Of a DNA stretch of 64,000 bases, positions 1 through 8,517 are shown one piece after another. The stretch's first letter is position 1. Each line of letters begins with the position of its first letter. The notes below the pieces were generated by a model that worked only from the letters and a program-made list of their open reading frames with translations, was not told the DNA's origin and did no database searches. The stretch comes from Hyphomicrobium_A sp963728165 (lineage in GTDB: Bacteria > Pseudomonadota > Alphaproteobacteria > Rhizobiales > Hyphomicrobiaceae), in the NCBI GenBank assembly GCA_963728165.1, contig CAVSIY010000008.1, positions 97,460 through 161,459 of the forward strand, in the 5' to 3' direction. The position numbers and the translations under genes are program-made.

Positions 1-1826
1 GTGGACCCCAGCGGCAAGAGAAACTGCTGCTTGCCCGTCGCCTCGGAGCCCGTATGGCACAAGCGCTCGTAGCTGCGCGCCAGCGCTGGGCGCACCGACT
101 TGAACTCCACCGGGCCGTCCCATTCGGAGGCCGCGGCGACCGTCCCGTGATCGGTGCCGAAGCCGACGAGGTAGGCGCCGGTGCCGAACTCGGCGCGGCA
201 CAGCTGGCCGATGTTGTGCTCGCCGCGCATCGACATCTCGGTCGCCCGTGCGTTGCCGACGTGCGAGTTGTGCGCCCACACGATGGCCTTGGACTGCGGC
301 CCGTAGAAGTGCAAGAGCGTCTTCAAGGTGTCGAACATGTGGCTGTCGCGCAGGTTCCAGGAGGCGCGCGAGCCGTAGTACATGATGCGGTAGTAGCGCT
401 CCGCATTGGCGACGAGGCGTGCGTTCTGCACCGCGTCGAGAAAGCGCTCGCCGTCGTGCAGCGCATACTCGCTCGACTTCGCCAGGATGCTGTTCAGCAT
501 GTGCACGACGTCGTGCTCGCAGGAGCGGTAGGTCCCGGTGAGCGCGGCGCGGCCGTAGGTCGCCGGATCGGCCTGCCAGGGCGTCAGGCAGCCGTAGCGC
601 TCGCGCGCGATCGCCGCAGTCGCCGGATCCACGTCCTCGAGATAGGACAGCACCGAGCGCATGGAGTTGTAGAGGCTGTAGAGGTCGAGCCCATGGAAGG
701 CGACGCGCCGCTCGAGCGGCACGGCACCGTTGTACTCGCGCATCCAATCGACGAAGGCGCGCACCTCCTCGTTGCGCCACATCCAGGTGGGGAAGCGGGC
801 AAACGCCGTCCACTCGGAGGGCGGGAACTCGGAGTGGCGCACATAGTGGTCGACGCGTGCAGCGTCCGGCCAGTCGCCCTCGATGGCGACGAAACGAAAG
901 CCCTTCTTCAAAATCAGCTCGCGCGAAATGCGCGCGCGCATCGCGTAGAACTCGGAGGTGCCGTGCGTCGCCTCGCCGAGGAGGACGATGCGTGCGTCGC
1001 CGATGCGGTCGAGAAGCGGTGTGAGGTCGGCGGAGTCCGCCGAGGTGAAGCCTTCCCCCGCTGCAGCGACGGCCTCTGCCAGGTGATCGTCGGGACGTTG
1101 GGGCCGGCGCTCGGGCGCCTTCCTTGGCGGCGCCTCGTCTTCCGGCGCCCAACCCTCCGCGCCGACGAGCGGCACGAAGCGCACGTCCGCAATGTCCTCC
1201 GTCTTGTAGTCGTCCTCGGAGACGCGGGTGACGCGCACGAGCTCCTGCCCGCGCGGGTCCGCCCCCACGGGGATGACCAGCCGCCCGCCGATCTTGAGCT
1301 GCGCCATCAGCGTCTTGGGGATCTGGGGGCCGCCCGCGGCGACGATGATCGCGTCGTAGGGGGCGTGGTCGGGCCAGCCGCGCGTTCCGTCGGCGTGGAG
1401 AACGTGCACGTTCTTGTAGCCGAGGTCGGAAAGCTTCTCAGAGGCGCGCGCGGCAAGCTCGCCGATGCGCTCGACCGTGTAGACCTCGCCGGCGATGCGC
1501 GACAGGATCGCGGCCGCGTAGCCCGAGCCGGCGCCGATCTCCAGCACCTTCTCGCCGCCTTCGAGCGCCAGGGCCTCGACCATGAAGGCGACGATGTAGG
1601 GCTGCGATATGGTCTGGCCCTCGCCGATCGGGAGCGGCGTGTCGTCGTAGGCGAACTCACGCAGATGCTCGGGCAGGAACCTTTCGCGCGGGACCGCGTC
1701 CATGGCGTCGAGCACGAGCTTCGATCGCACGCCGCGGGCCGCGATGTGGTCCTCCACCATGATGCGGCGGCGCGCGGCGTAATCGACCGCGGGCGGGACT
1801 GCGCCATCCTGGCGCTGCGCTTTCAC
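1..1826 (-). CDS. Protein-L-isoaspartate O-methyltransferase fused to erythromycin-esterase domain (3' end outside window)
   Basis: The gene reads right to left and leaves the window at base 1, so at least 608 codons are present and the C-terminus is missing. Residues about 20-210 are a PCMT domain with the SAM-binding motif VLEIGAGSGYAAA near residue 94 and the entry segment GEGQTISQPY. From about residue 220 an erythromycin-esterase-type domain follows, with GEATHGTSEFY and EGDWPD. PCMT repairs isoaspartyl damage in proteins; the esterase-like family uses a His/Glu hydrolytic centre, but its substrate here is unknown. I chose the GTG at 1826 because it overlaps the stop of the upstream DUF2267 gene in a GTGA junction, implying translational coupling. 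An internal ATG at 1766 is possible but would drop 20 residues. The frame is intact across both domains. Fusion and both domains are clear; physiological role is inferred as protein-damage or stress response. Confidence 0.87.
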   Translation of the reverse strand, partial: MKAQRQDGAVPPAVDYAARRRIMVEDHIAARGVRSKLVLDAMDAVPRERFLPEHLREFAYDDTPLPIGEGQTISQPYIVAFMVEALALEGGEKVLEIGAGSGYAAAILSRIAGEVYTVERIGELAARASEKLSDLGYKNVHVLHADGTRGWPDHAPYDAIIVAAGGPQIPKTLMAQLKIGGRLVIPVGADPRGQELVRVTRVSEDDYKTEDIADVRFVPLVGAEGWAPEDEAPPRKAPERRPQRPDDHLAEAVAAAGEGFTSADSADLTPLLDRIGDARIVLLGEATHGTSEFYAMRARISRELILKKGFRFVAIEGDWPDAARVDHYVRHSEFPPSEWTAFARFPTWMWRNEEVRAFVDWMREYNGAVPLERRVAFHGLDLYSLYNSMRSVLSYLEDVDPATAAIARERYGCLTPWQADPATYGRAALTGTYRSCEHDVVHMLNSILAKSSEYALHDGERFLDAVQNARLVANAERYYRIMYYGSRASWNLRDSHMFDTLKTLLHFYGPQSKAIVWAHNSHVGNARATEMSMRGEHNIGQLCRAEFGTGAYLVGFGTDHGTVAAASEWDGPVEFKSVRPALARSYERLCHTGSEATGKQQFLLPLGS

Positions 1827-2269
1827 GTGCGCGCCTTAAAGGTGCGCGCCGACACCGGCCACAGCTCCTTGATGTCGGCGGGAAGCTGGGCGATCACGTC
1901 GCCGACCTCGCCGGGGTCGCAGTGATGGGCGATGAGGGCGAACACATCCTTCACGGCCGCCTCGGGCTCGACGCGGCGCGGCAGCATCTTGATCGTCACC
2001 TCGTCGAGGAATTTCTGCTTGGAGCGCACCTTCTCGGGCGTACGCGAGGGGCGCCAGCCCTCGTAGTAGATACCGCGCACGATTGTAGGGAGCTGGGCGC
2101 CGAGCTCGATCGCCTCCTCCGGCGTGAGCCGGTCGCGCAGCTGATGCAAAACGCTGCGCAGCACGCCCAAGGCCTCCGCCTCGTCGGCGAGATCGGCGTT
2201 GTCGCGCAGCTCCTTGAGCCACTCCTGAATTTGCTGCACGCCATGGGCGATCGCTGGGGGGACTGTCAT
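1823..2269 (-). CDS. DUF2267 domain protein
   Basis: A 148-residue acidic, helical protein. The sequence fits the DUF2267 family: paired segments on the pattern of LRSVLHQLRDRLTPEEA, then QLPTIVRGIYYEGW and a second repeat ending in DVIAQLPADIKELWP. No signal peptide or membrane segment. I start at the ATG at 2269 (MTVPPAIAHG), which has GGGAG about ten bases upstream; an in-frame ATG at 2326 adds 19 unlike residues. The stop overlaps the GTG of the PCMT-esterase gene, so the two form an operon. DUF2267 proteins have no assigned biochemical role and often sit among stress genes, which fits the repair-enzyme neighbour. Confidence 0.85.
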   Translation of the reverse strand: MTVPPAIAHGVQQIQEWLKELRDNADLADEAEALGVLRSVLHQLRDRLTPEEAIELGAQLPTIVRGIYYEGWRPSRTPEKVRSKQKFLDEVTIKMLPRRVEPEAAVKDVFALIAHHCDPGEVGDVIAQLPADIKELWPVSARTFKART

Positions 2270-2480
2270 GGGCGAAACTCCCGAAAATGGCGTCCGAACT
2301 CGATCATCCCCGCTGCCGATCCGCATTGAGCTGCGTCAAGCCGGCGCCGCTACGCTCAGCGGCCGCAGCAGCGACGCTTGCACGCCACTATAAGGATTTT
2401 CTGCGCCCACTGTTCCTGCTGCATTGCGCCATGAGATCGCTTTTGAAGCGACTTTGAGGGGTTCGAGCACGCTTGGACGA

Positions 2481-2494
2481 TTGATCACAATCAA
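2481..2494. promoter_or_regulatory. FNR/FixK-type box upstream of the CBS gene
   Basis: TTGATCACAATCAA is a perfect match to TTGAT-N4-ATCAA, the consensus for FNR, FnrL and FixK proteins. It lies 76 bases before the CBS-protein start, with a TATATT element about 30 bases downstream. It is one of three perfect boxes within 1.8 kb, flanking an Fnr-family gene, so low-oxygen activation of the CBS gene is the natural reading. Confidence 0.8.
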
Positions 2495-2570
2495 TGCGGC
2501 AAGCCATCATCGGCGAAGACTGCCTATATTAGAGGAGGGGGGAAGTCAGACGCGAGTGTGGAGGTTCCCC

Positions 2571-2990
2571 ATGAAGGTCAAAAGCGCAATGCACAAGGGC
2601 GCCGAGTGGGTCGCGCCCGATACCCCGGTTGCCCAGGTCGCCAAGAAGATGAAAGAGCTCGACGTGGGCTCGATCCCCGTCGGTGAGAATGACAAGCTGA
2701 TCGGCATGGTGACCGACCGCGACATCACCTGCCGCGCGGTCGCCAACGGGCATGACATCGGCAAGCTGACGGCACGCGACGTCATGACCAGAGGCATCTT
2801 CTACTGCCGCGACACCGAGGAGCTCGACGATGCGCTGCGCATCATGGAGAGCCGCAAGATCCGCCGCCTCCCCGTCATCGACGAGAAGAAGCGCATGGTC
2901 GGCATGCTGAGCCTGGGCGACATCTCGCACGCCGCCTCACACGAGCTCTCTGGCGAGCTGATGGTCGCCGTCGCAGACCACCACAAATAG
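2571..2990 (+). CDS. Tandem CBS-domain (Bateman) protein
   Basis: 139 residues made of two CBS domains (about residues 7-60 and 70-125) with typical motifs: IGMVTDRDI closing the first, DALRIMESRKIRRLPV and VGMLSLGDI in the second. Soluble, no signal peptide. CBS pairs bind adenine nucleotides and act as energy sensors or subunits; stand-alone versions are common among hypoxia and dormancy genes. The ATG at 2571 is preceded by GGAGG at a good distance. A longer frame open from 2424 would run through the FNR box and promoter, so I reject that start. The perfect FNR box upstream suggests anaerobic induction. Confidence 0.9.
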   Translation: MKVKSAMHKGAEWVAPDTPVAQVAKKMKELDVGSIPVGENDKLIGMVTDRDITCRAVANGHDIGKLTARDVMTRGIFYCRDTEELDDALRIMESRKIRRLPVIDEKKRMVGMLSLGDISHAASHELSGELMVAVADHHK

Positions 2991-3017
2991 GCTGCTCTAA
3001 TAGTTCACGGCTGCGGG

Positions 3018-3160
3018 TTCCTCCCCCTCCCCCTTGACGGGGGAGGGTCGAGGAGGGGGTGGTGCACCACATTCAAAGTTGTGGACACCCACCCTGTCCC
3101 TCCCCCACGTCGTGCTGAAAGCGCGTCTTCGGCGCGACGGGGGAGGGAACCTGAGCGTGA
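3018..3160. repeat. GC-rich palindromic intergenic repeat, probably terminating the CBS gene
   Basis: The spacer has a nine-bp hairpin at 3025-3047 (CCCTCCCCC, loop TTGAC, GGGGGAGGG), then further matching blocks (GAGGGGGTGG near 3051, CCCACCCTGTCCCTCCCCCA near 3089, GACGGGGGAGGG near 3138). Such alternating C-rich and G-rich blocks resemble the intergenic palindromes of many Hyphomicrobiales. It lies just after the CBS gene and may stop transcription. No gene is credible in it. Confidence 0.6.
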
Positions 3161-3298
3161 ATCGCTCACCTCAATGCTGCGTCGTCGCGCTGAACCGCGG
3201 CAGCGTCTCGAAGCAGTCGAACGGCGGCGGCGAGGACAGCGTCCACTCGAGCGTCGTCGCGCCCGGCCCCAGGGGTTACGCGAGCCGCCGCAATCCAC

Positions 3299-3312
3299 TT
3301 GATTGAGATCAA
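3299..3312. promoter_or_regulatory. FNR box upstream of the fnr-like gene
   Basis: TTGATTGAGATCAA, a perfect TTGAT-N4-ATCAA palindrome, lies 137 bases before the Fnr-family start. It suggests autoregulation or control by another FNR/FixK protein. Confidence 0.75.
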
Positions 3313-3449
3313 AGCGGGAGGCGGCGAAATGCCCCCCTGATGCTGACCTGGCGCAGCCGGCCGGCGGGGATTGGACGGAGTGCCAGGATGTACTGCGGCG
3401 GCGGGCGCAGCTAACATTCCGCCGTGCGCCCGCTGGGACAGCCTGATAC

Positions 3450-4202
3450 ATGCGAAAATCTCGATCGATCTGCGCGGAATGCCCGGCCCTGGAGCAAGGT
3501 CTGTGCGGGGCGCTGCAGGACGATGAGCTGGCGCGGCTCGGCGCGGTCACCTGGCACCGCAAGTTCGCCGCCGGGCATATCATCCACGCGGAGGGCGAGG
3601 TCCCCCCCTCCTTCTGTGCCGTTCTCTCTGGCGTCGTGAAGCTCATGAAGAGCCTGCCCAACGGCAACCAGCAGATCGTAGGGCTGGCAAGGCCCGGTGA
3701 TTTCCTGGGGCGCCCGTTCGGCGGAGAAGCGCGCGCCTCCGCGATCGCCGCGAGCGAGGTCAAGCTGTGCTGGTTCCCGCGGGCCACGATCGAGGGCCTC
3801 GCCACCGAATCGAGCGCAGTGAAGCACTGGCTCTACGAGCACGTCGCCGATGAGCTGGAGAAGGCGCAGGAATGGATCATGCTCTTGGGCCGCATGACGG
3901 CGGAGCAGAAGATCGCCGCCTTCCTCTTGTCGGTGCTGCGCGACAATCGCGCGCAAGACCCCGATGCGGCGCGGCTCCCCGCCGACATTCTCGTCGAGCT
4001 GCCCATCTCGCGCACGGAGATCGCCGACTACCTCGGGCTCACCATCGAGACCGTGAGCCGCCAGATCGCACGCCTGCGCGAGCGCAAGGTCATCACCGTG
4101 GGCAACTCGCGCACCATGGTCGTTCACAAACCCGAGGTGCTCCAGGGGATCATCGAGAGCGCTCTGCCCGGCGAACGCGCCAGAGAGGCACTGCGCGTGT
4201 GA
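3450..4202 (+). CDS. Fnr/FnrL-type oxygen-sensing transcriptional regulator (Crp-Fnr family)
   Basis: A 250-residue Crp/Fnr protein. The N-terminus has Cys8, Cys11 and Cys19 (CX2CX7C), and Cys107 lies in the effector domain. These four can hold an oxygen-labile 4Fe-4S cluster as in FNR and alphaproteobacterial FnrL/FnrN. The cyclic-nucleotide-like beta roll spans about residues 25-120, a long dimer helix about 125-155. The C-terminal helix-turn-helix (about 186-212) contains ETVSRQ, giving the E-S-R residues (Glu200, Ser203, Arg204) that read TTGAT half-sites. Perfect boxes precede the CBS gene, this gene and hemN, so it probably regulates this cluster in response to low oxygen. The family is certain; the exact ortholog name (fnrL, fnrN, aadR) cannot be fixed from sequence alone. 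Confidence 0.93.
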   Translation: MRKSRSICAECPALEQGLCGALQDDELARLGAVTWHRKFAAGHIIHAEGEVPPSFCAVLSGVVKLMKSLPNGNQQIVGLARPGDFLGRPFGGEARASAIAASEVKLCWFPRATIEGLATESSAVKHWLYEHVADELEKAQEWIMLLGRMTAEQKIAAFLLSVLRDNRAQDPDAARLPADILVELPISRTEIADYLGLTIETVSRQIARLRERKVITVGNSRTMVVHKPEVLQGIIESALPGERAREALRV

Positions 4203-4242
4203 GCCCGAGCGCTGCCAAGCGGCAATACGCCGCTTGAGCGCT

Positions 4243-4256
4243 TTGATCGGGATCAA
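4243..4256. promoter_or_regulatory. FNR box upstream of hemN
   Basis: TTGATCGGGATCAA, extended by one T and one A to a 16-base palindrome, lies 78 bases before the hemN start. Its centre is about 34 bases before an AT-richer CATAGA, close to class II activation geometry. Anaerobic activation of hemN by an FNR protein is well known in related bacteria. Confidence 0.82.
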
Positions 4257-4334
4257 ACCGCAGGGCCGGCCGGCGGACGCATAGAGAAGGCACCGCCACC
4301 CGGCGAAGCTCCCCATCCAAACACGGGTGCATCC

Positions 4335-5672
4335 ATGAGCCCTGAGGTCGTCAAGCGGTACTCGGCCGCAGTCCCCCGCTACACCAGCTATCCAACCGCT
4401 CCGCACTTCTCCGATGCCGTCGGCCCCCAGCAATACGCGGCCTGGCTCGAGGGCCTGCCGGAGCGCGCAAACCTCTCGCTCTACCTGCACATCCCCTATT
4501 GCGACACGCTGTGCTGGTATTGCGGCTGCTCAACCAAGGCGGTGCAGCGCTACGAGCCGATCGCGGCCTATCTCAAGTCGTTGATGTCGGAAATGGTGAG
4601 CGTCGCCTCTCGCATGCCGCGAGGCCACCGGGTAACGCACATCCATTGGGGCGGCGGCTCGCCCAGCATATTGAGCCCCGACGACATCCTGGCGCTGGCG
4701 GCAGCGACGCGGGGTCATTTCAACGTCGACGCTGAGGCCGAGCTTGCCATCGAGGCCGATCCGCGCGGGCTCGATGAGGCGCGCATTGCCGCCTTCGCCG
4801 CCGCGGGCGTCACGCGCGTCTCCATCGGCGTGCAGGACTTCGACGCCAAAGTGCAGGCCGCCATCAACCGGCGCCAATCGTTCGAGACGACGCAATCGGC
4901 GATCGCGGCCTTGCGCGCGCACGGCATCGACAAGATCAACATCGACATCGTCTACGGGCTGCCGCATCAGACGCGCGACAGCGTCGCGGACACGGTGGCC
5001 AAGGTCTTGCAGCTGGCGCCCACCCGCATCGCGGCGTTCGGCTACGCACACCTGCCGGCGCGACTGAAGCACCAGCGCCTGATCGACGAGGCGGCGCTGC
5101 CGGGCGTGGTCGAGCGCTTCGCCCAGGCGAACCGCCTGGCGCACCTGCTGACCGCGGCAGGCTATAAGCGCGTCGGTCTCGACCACTACGCTTCTGCAGA
5201 CGATCCCCTCGCCAGTGGACCCGTCGCCCGCAACTTCCAGGGCTACACCACCGATACGGCCGATGCGCTGATCGGGCTCGGGGCCTCGGCGATCGGGCGG
5301 CTGCCGGAGGGATATGTGCAGAACTGCGTGCCGATCGCGGACTACGAGCGGCGCATCGCGGAGACCGGGCTCGCGACCGCGCGCGGCATTCACCTGAGCG
5401 AGAGCGATCGCATGCGCGGCTTTGTGATCGAGCGGCTGATGTGCGACCTTGCCTTTCCGGCGGGCGAGCTCAGCCGTCGCTTCGGAGATGCCGCCGCGCC
5501 GATACTCGAGGAGGCACAGGCATTGGTCGAAGCCGACCAGGACCATCTGGTGGAGCCTGACGGGACTGCGTTCCGCATCACCGAGCGCGGCCGCCCTTTC
5601 GTGCGGGCGATCGCCGCCTGCTTCGATAGCTATCTCGATGTGGGGGAAGCGCGGCACTCCACGGGCGTGTAG
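4335..5672 (+). CDS. hemN: Oxygen-independent coproporphyrinogen III oxidase (radical SAM)
   Basis: 445 residues, the usual HemN length. The radical-SAM cluster motif lies at residues 52-63 (HIPYCDTLCWYC: Cys56, Cys60, Cys63) with a further Cys65 typical of true HemN. HIHWGGGSPS is the next family signature and the C-terminal HemN domain is present. The enzyme oxidatively decarboxylates coproporphyrinogen III to protoporphyrinogen IX without oxygen, in the cytoplasm. The ATG at 4335 is the natural start. The FNR box upstream and the adjacent Fnr-like regulator match its role in haem synthesis under anoxia. This copy is intact, unlike the hemA gene at 33.2-34.5 kb. Confidence 0.97.
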   Translation: MSPEVVKRYSAAVPRYTSYPTAPHFSDAVGPQQYAAWLEGLPERANLSLYLHIPYCDTLCWYCGCSTKAVQRYEPIAAYLKSLMSEMVSVASRMPRGHRVTHIHWGGGSPSILSPDDILALAAATRGHFNVDAEAELAIEADPRGLDEARIAAFAAAGVTRVSIGVQDFDAKVQAAINRRQSFETTQSAIAALRAHGIDKINIDIVYGLPHQTRDSVADTVAKVLQLAPTRIAAFGYAHLPARLKHQRLIDEAALPGVVERFAQANRLAHLLTAAGYKRVGLDHYASADDPLASGPVARNFQGYTTDTADALIGLGASAIGRLPEGYVQNCVPIADYERRIAETGLATARGIHLSESDRMRGFVIERLMCDLAFPAGELSRRFGDAAAPILEEAQALVEADQDHLVEPDGTAFRITERGRPFVRAIAACFDSYLDVGEARHSTGV

Positions 5673-5706
5673 CCCGCACGGCCGCAAGACGGGAAAGGAG
5701 CGCGAG

Positions 5707-5970
5707 ATGGAGCTGCTGGGCGATCATTTCTGGCCGGCCATGTATCCGGGGATCATAATCGGGTTGCTGGTGGGACTTACCGGCGGCAACATCATCTCCA
5801 CCGTGCTCGGCGCCGTCGGCGGTCTGCTCGGCGCCATGGCGCTCTATTTCCTGTTCGTTTGGATCGGCATGGATGAGACCATCCTGTCGCTCGCGGGCCT
5901 CATCGCCGGCGCCGGCGCCGGGGCTTTCCTGCTGATGCGGGCCGGCCGGCGCATCCTGCGGACCAGCTAG
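5707..5970 (+). CDS. Small glycine-rich membrane protein downstream of hemN
   Basis: 87 residues with three hydrophobic stretches (about 10-27, 31-52, 58-77) rich in glycine and alanine, and a basic tail (RRILRTS). No enzyme motif is visible. The ATG at 5707 has AAGGAG nine bases upstream. It follows hemN by 34 bases with no evident terminator, so it is probably co-transcribed from the FNR-dependent promoter. Family not recognised; a GlsB-like glycine-zipper membrane protein is the closest type by composition. Confidence 0.7.
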   Translation: MELLGDHFWPAMYPGIIIGLLVGLTGGNIISTVLGAVGGLLGAMALYFLFVWIGMDETILSLAGLIAGAGAGAFLLMRAGRRILRTS

Positions 5971-6253
5971 CCCGCCTTTTTCCGGACTTTGGCGCACCTA
6001 CGCTGTGGGCGCCCGGCGAGGCCGGGTGCCTGCAGCACTGATTCGGACGACGCCCCTCCAAACGAGCTGTGTGCGCATCGAACTGTCCGGTTCCGTCGAA
6101 TCATCGAATCGCGCTGTGTTTCAAGCCCTAAGCCGAGCCGGCGGGTGCGCCCACCGGGCACGGAGTGCAGCCACCATGTAGAGCGACCGCCGCAGTCCGG
6201 CGAACGAGGTTCCGCGTCGAGAGGCAAACGCGACCGAGGATGCAGCGGCGACC

Positions 6254-7864
6254 TTGACGGGCCTTCCACCAACAGCGCCAAACGCTCGCGCAAAGACCCC
6301 TGAGCGCGGCCCGCGCTGGGGCGCGCTGGCGCTGGCAGTCGTTTCGCTCACCTGTGTCACCGCCGCCCTCGCCGGGTGTGCCGTCGGTCCCGACTACGTG
6401 CCCCCGGCGGCGCCCGTGCCACCCGAATTCAAAGAGCTGGAGGGCTGGAAGATCGCCACCCCGAGCGACGGCGTGGAGCGGGGCGACTGGTGGTCGGTCT
6501 ACGGCGACCACATGCTCGACCAGCTGTTGCGAGAGGTCGACGTCAACAACCAGAACATTGCCGCAGCCGAGGCCGCCTTCCACCAGTCCGCGGCAATCGT
6601 GCAGCAAGCCCGGGCCGCACTGTATCCCGCACTCGGCATCAGCTACGTGCCGACGCGCTGGCACGAGGGGGCCAGCGCCGCCGAGGCCTATGGCAACTCG
6701 ACTGGCAGCACGATCACGCAAACGACGGTCACACTTTCGCCGGATGTGGCGTGGGACATCGACATCTGGGGACAGACCCGGCGCCAGGTCGAAAGCGACA
6801 TCAGCGCCGCCCAGGCCAGTGCTGCAGATCTCGCCAATGCCCAACTGCTGGCCCGCACGCAATTGGCGCAGGCCTATTTCAACCTGCGTGCCGCCGACTT
6901 TCTGCAGCGGCTGCTCGACGACACGGTCGCCGCCTACCGCAAGACCTACCAGATCGCCGACGCGCGCTACAAGCGCGGCATCGTGTCGATCTACGACGTG
7001 ATCACCGCCAAGACCCAGGTGCAGACCACGCTGGCGCAGGCGGTCGGCGTCGGCATCCAGCGCGCGCAGTTCGAGCATGCGATCGCCGTGCTGATCGGCC
7101 GTCCGCCGGCCGACGTCTCGATCCCGCCGATGCTGCTCGGCCGGCGCATTCCGGTGATGCCGCCGAGCGTACCGTCGGCACTGCTGGAGCGCCGGCCGGA
7201 CATCGCGCACGCGGAACGCACCATCTCGAGCAAGAACGCGCTTATCGGCGTCGCGGTCGCCGCCTACTTCCCCAACATCAGCCTCGCGGGATTCGGCAAC
7301 AGCATCCTGTCCTACGCGAGCTATGGCTGGGTCGGCTCCAAGGCGTTCCCCATCGCGGTGGCCAACGAGGTGTGGTCGGTCGGCCTCAATGCCGCCGAGA
7401 TCGTATTCGAAGGGGGCTTGCGCCGCGGCGAGGTCGCAGCTGCCCTCGCAGCCTACTATCAATCGGTCGCCAGCTACCGCCAGACGGTGCTGACCGCCCT
7501 GCAGCAGGTCGAGGACCAGCTCTCCAACCTGCGCATTCTCGCCGACCAGGCCCGCGCGCTCGGCAGGGCGGTCGACCTCGCACGCGAGGCGCTCGACATC
7601 ACGATCACCGAGTACAAGCAGGGCACCGTGGACTTTACCGCCGTCGTGCAGGCGCAGCAGGTGCTGCTCTCCAACCAGATCAACGCCCTCACCGTCCGCC
7701 AGAACCGCTTTCTCGCCAGCGTCAACCTGATCCAGGCGCTCGGCGGCGGATGGGATGCCTCATGGCTGCCGGCCTACGAGCAGCTGCGGCACTGGCGCAC
7801 ATGCGTGACCGTGCGCGACGTCTTTCGCGGTCCGCTCGACCCCGAGATGCCGCCCTGCCTGTGA
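6254..7864 (+). CDS. RND efflux outer-membrane lipoprotein, NodT/OprM type
   Basis: 536 residues. The N-terminus has a hydrophobic signal ending in the lipobox ALAGC, then the family hallmark VGPDYVPP. Two repeats of about 200 residues follow, with OEP landmarks such as DWWSVYGD, LNAAEIVFEGGLRRGEV and YKQGTVDFTAVVQAQQ. It is the trimeric outer-membrane channel of a tripartite pump. The start is a TTG at 6254, chosen because it includes basic residues before the signal core; no nearby ATG does so. The adaptor and permease genes for which it is probably the exit duct lie convergently at 8.5-13 kb. The hairpin at 7931 may end its transcript. Confidence 0.92.
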   Translation: MTGLPPTAPNARAKTPERGPRWGALALAVVSLTCVTAALAGCAVGPDYVPPAAPVPPEFKELEGWKIATPSDGVERGDWWSVYGDHMLDQLLREVDVNNQNIAAAEAAFHQSAAIVQQARAALYPALGISYVPTRWHEGASAAEAYGNSTGSTITQTTVTLSPDVAWDIDIWGQTRRQVESDISAAQASAADLANAQLLARTQLAQAYFNLRAADFLQRLLDDTVAAYRKTYQIADARYKRGIVSIYDVITAKTQVQTTLAQAVGVGIQRAQFEHAIAVLIGRPPADVSIPPMLLGRRIPVMPPSVPSALLERRPDIAHAERTISSKNALIGVAVAAYFPNISLAGFGNSILSYASYGWVGSKAFPIAVANEVWSVGLNAAEIVFEGGLRRGEVAAALAAYYQSVASYRQTVLTALQQVEDQLSNLRILADQARALGRAVDLAREALDITITEYKQGTVDFTAVVQAQQVLLSNQINALTVRQNRFLASVNLIQALGGGWDASWLPAYEQLRHWRTCVTVRDVFRGPLDPEMPPCL

Positions 7865-7930
7865 GACAGCCGAAACATTCAGCGGCGCTTCCCTCATCCC
7901 GCGCAGCTGCGCCCTTCAGAGCAGCTGAGA

Positions 7931-7956
7931 GAGCCCTGGCGTTCAGGCCAGGGCTC
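7931..7956. terminator. Ten-bp stem hairpin after the NodT-type gene
   Basis: GAGCCCTGGC and GCCAGGGCTC are perfect inverted repeats around a GTTCAG loop, 66 bases after the outer-membrane factor stop. No U-run follows, so it may be a weak or bidirectional terminator between the convergent genes. Confidence 0.55.
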
Positions 7957-7993
7957 AACGTAGGTCTTCCGAAGGTTCACCGCCTATAGGGCT

Positions 7994-8299
7994 CTAGCGG
8001 TCGCGGTAGTCATGCCGATTGTCACGATCGCGCCCCCAAGACCAACGATCATAATCCCGATCGCGGTGATGCCGGCGATGCCACCATCTGTGATGCTCGC
8101 GATGATCGTCGTCATCCCAACTGTTTCGATTCGACCGAGAACGGTCGCCGCGATCGTAGTCGTCATGGACGGCATGGAGCAGATTAAAGCCGTCGCCCGC
8201 ACTAACGCCACTCAGGTCGGCCGCCGGCGCAGCCACCGCGGCGGTCGCTGCAGAACCTAGCGCCAAGGCTAAGGCCGCAAAAAGAAGCTTATGGTTCAT
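7994..8299 (-). CDS. Secreted His/Arg/Asp-rich small protein
   Basis: 101 residues. Residues 1-24 are a clear Sec signal (MNHKLLFAALALALG, cleavage after AVAA). The mature part begins with a short neutral segment (LSGVSAGDGFNLLHAV) and then becomes a low-complexity run of Asp, Arg, His and Trp (for example WWHRRHHRDRDYDRW). The start is supported by GAGGA about ten bases upstream. Such His/Asp-rich periplasmic proteins are often thought to bind metals, but nothing here proves it. It lies between two convergent efflux genes without an obvious partner. Confidence 0.75.
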   Translation of the reverse strand: MNHKLLFAALALALGSAATAAVAAPAADLSGVSAGDGFNLLHAVHDDYDRGDRSRSNRNSWDDDDHREHHRWWHRRHHRDRDYDRWSWGRDRDNRHDYRDR

Positions 8300-8517
8300 G
8301 TTGATTTCCTCGTCCTCACCTATTGGGCTCGCTTAAGCCCGGCGCCGGTTTGTGCGGTCGATGGGATTTCGCGGCTTAAGGCGATCTTGTGCGGACGGCA
8401 ATGAACCCGCCTGGAATAGCTCGTTCACCGCCCCTTCATCGCCGTGCGAGGAGAGAACCGGGAAGCTTCTGCTTGAAGACGCGCTTCAGTTGGCTGCCGG
8501 AATGTCTCGGCTGAGCG

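Noticed and set aside
54..1925. 623-codon plus-strand frame
   Set aside because: It lies antisense to the PCMT-esterase gene, which has clear motifs; high GC makes long antisense frames common here.
4530..5687. Long minus-strand frame
   Set aside because: Antisense shadow of hemN, Arg/His-rich with no family features.
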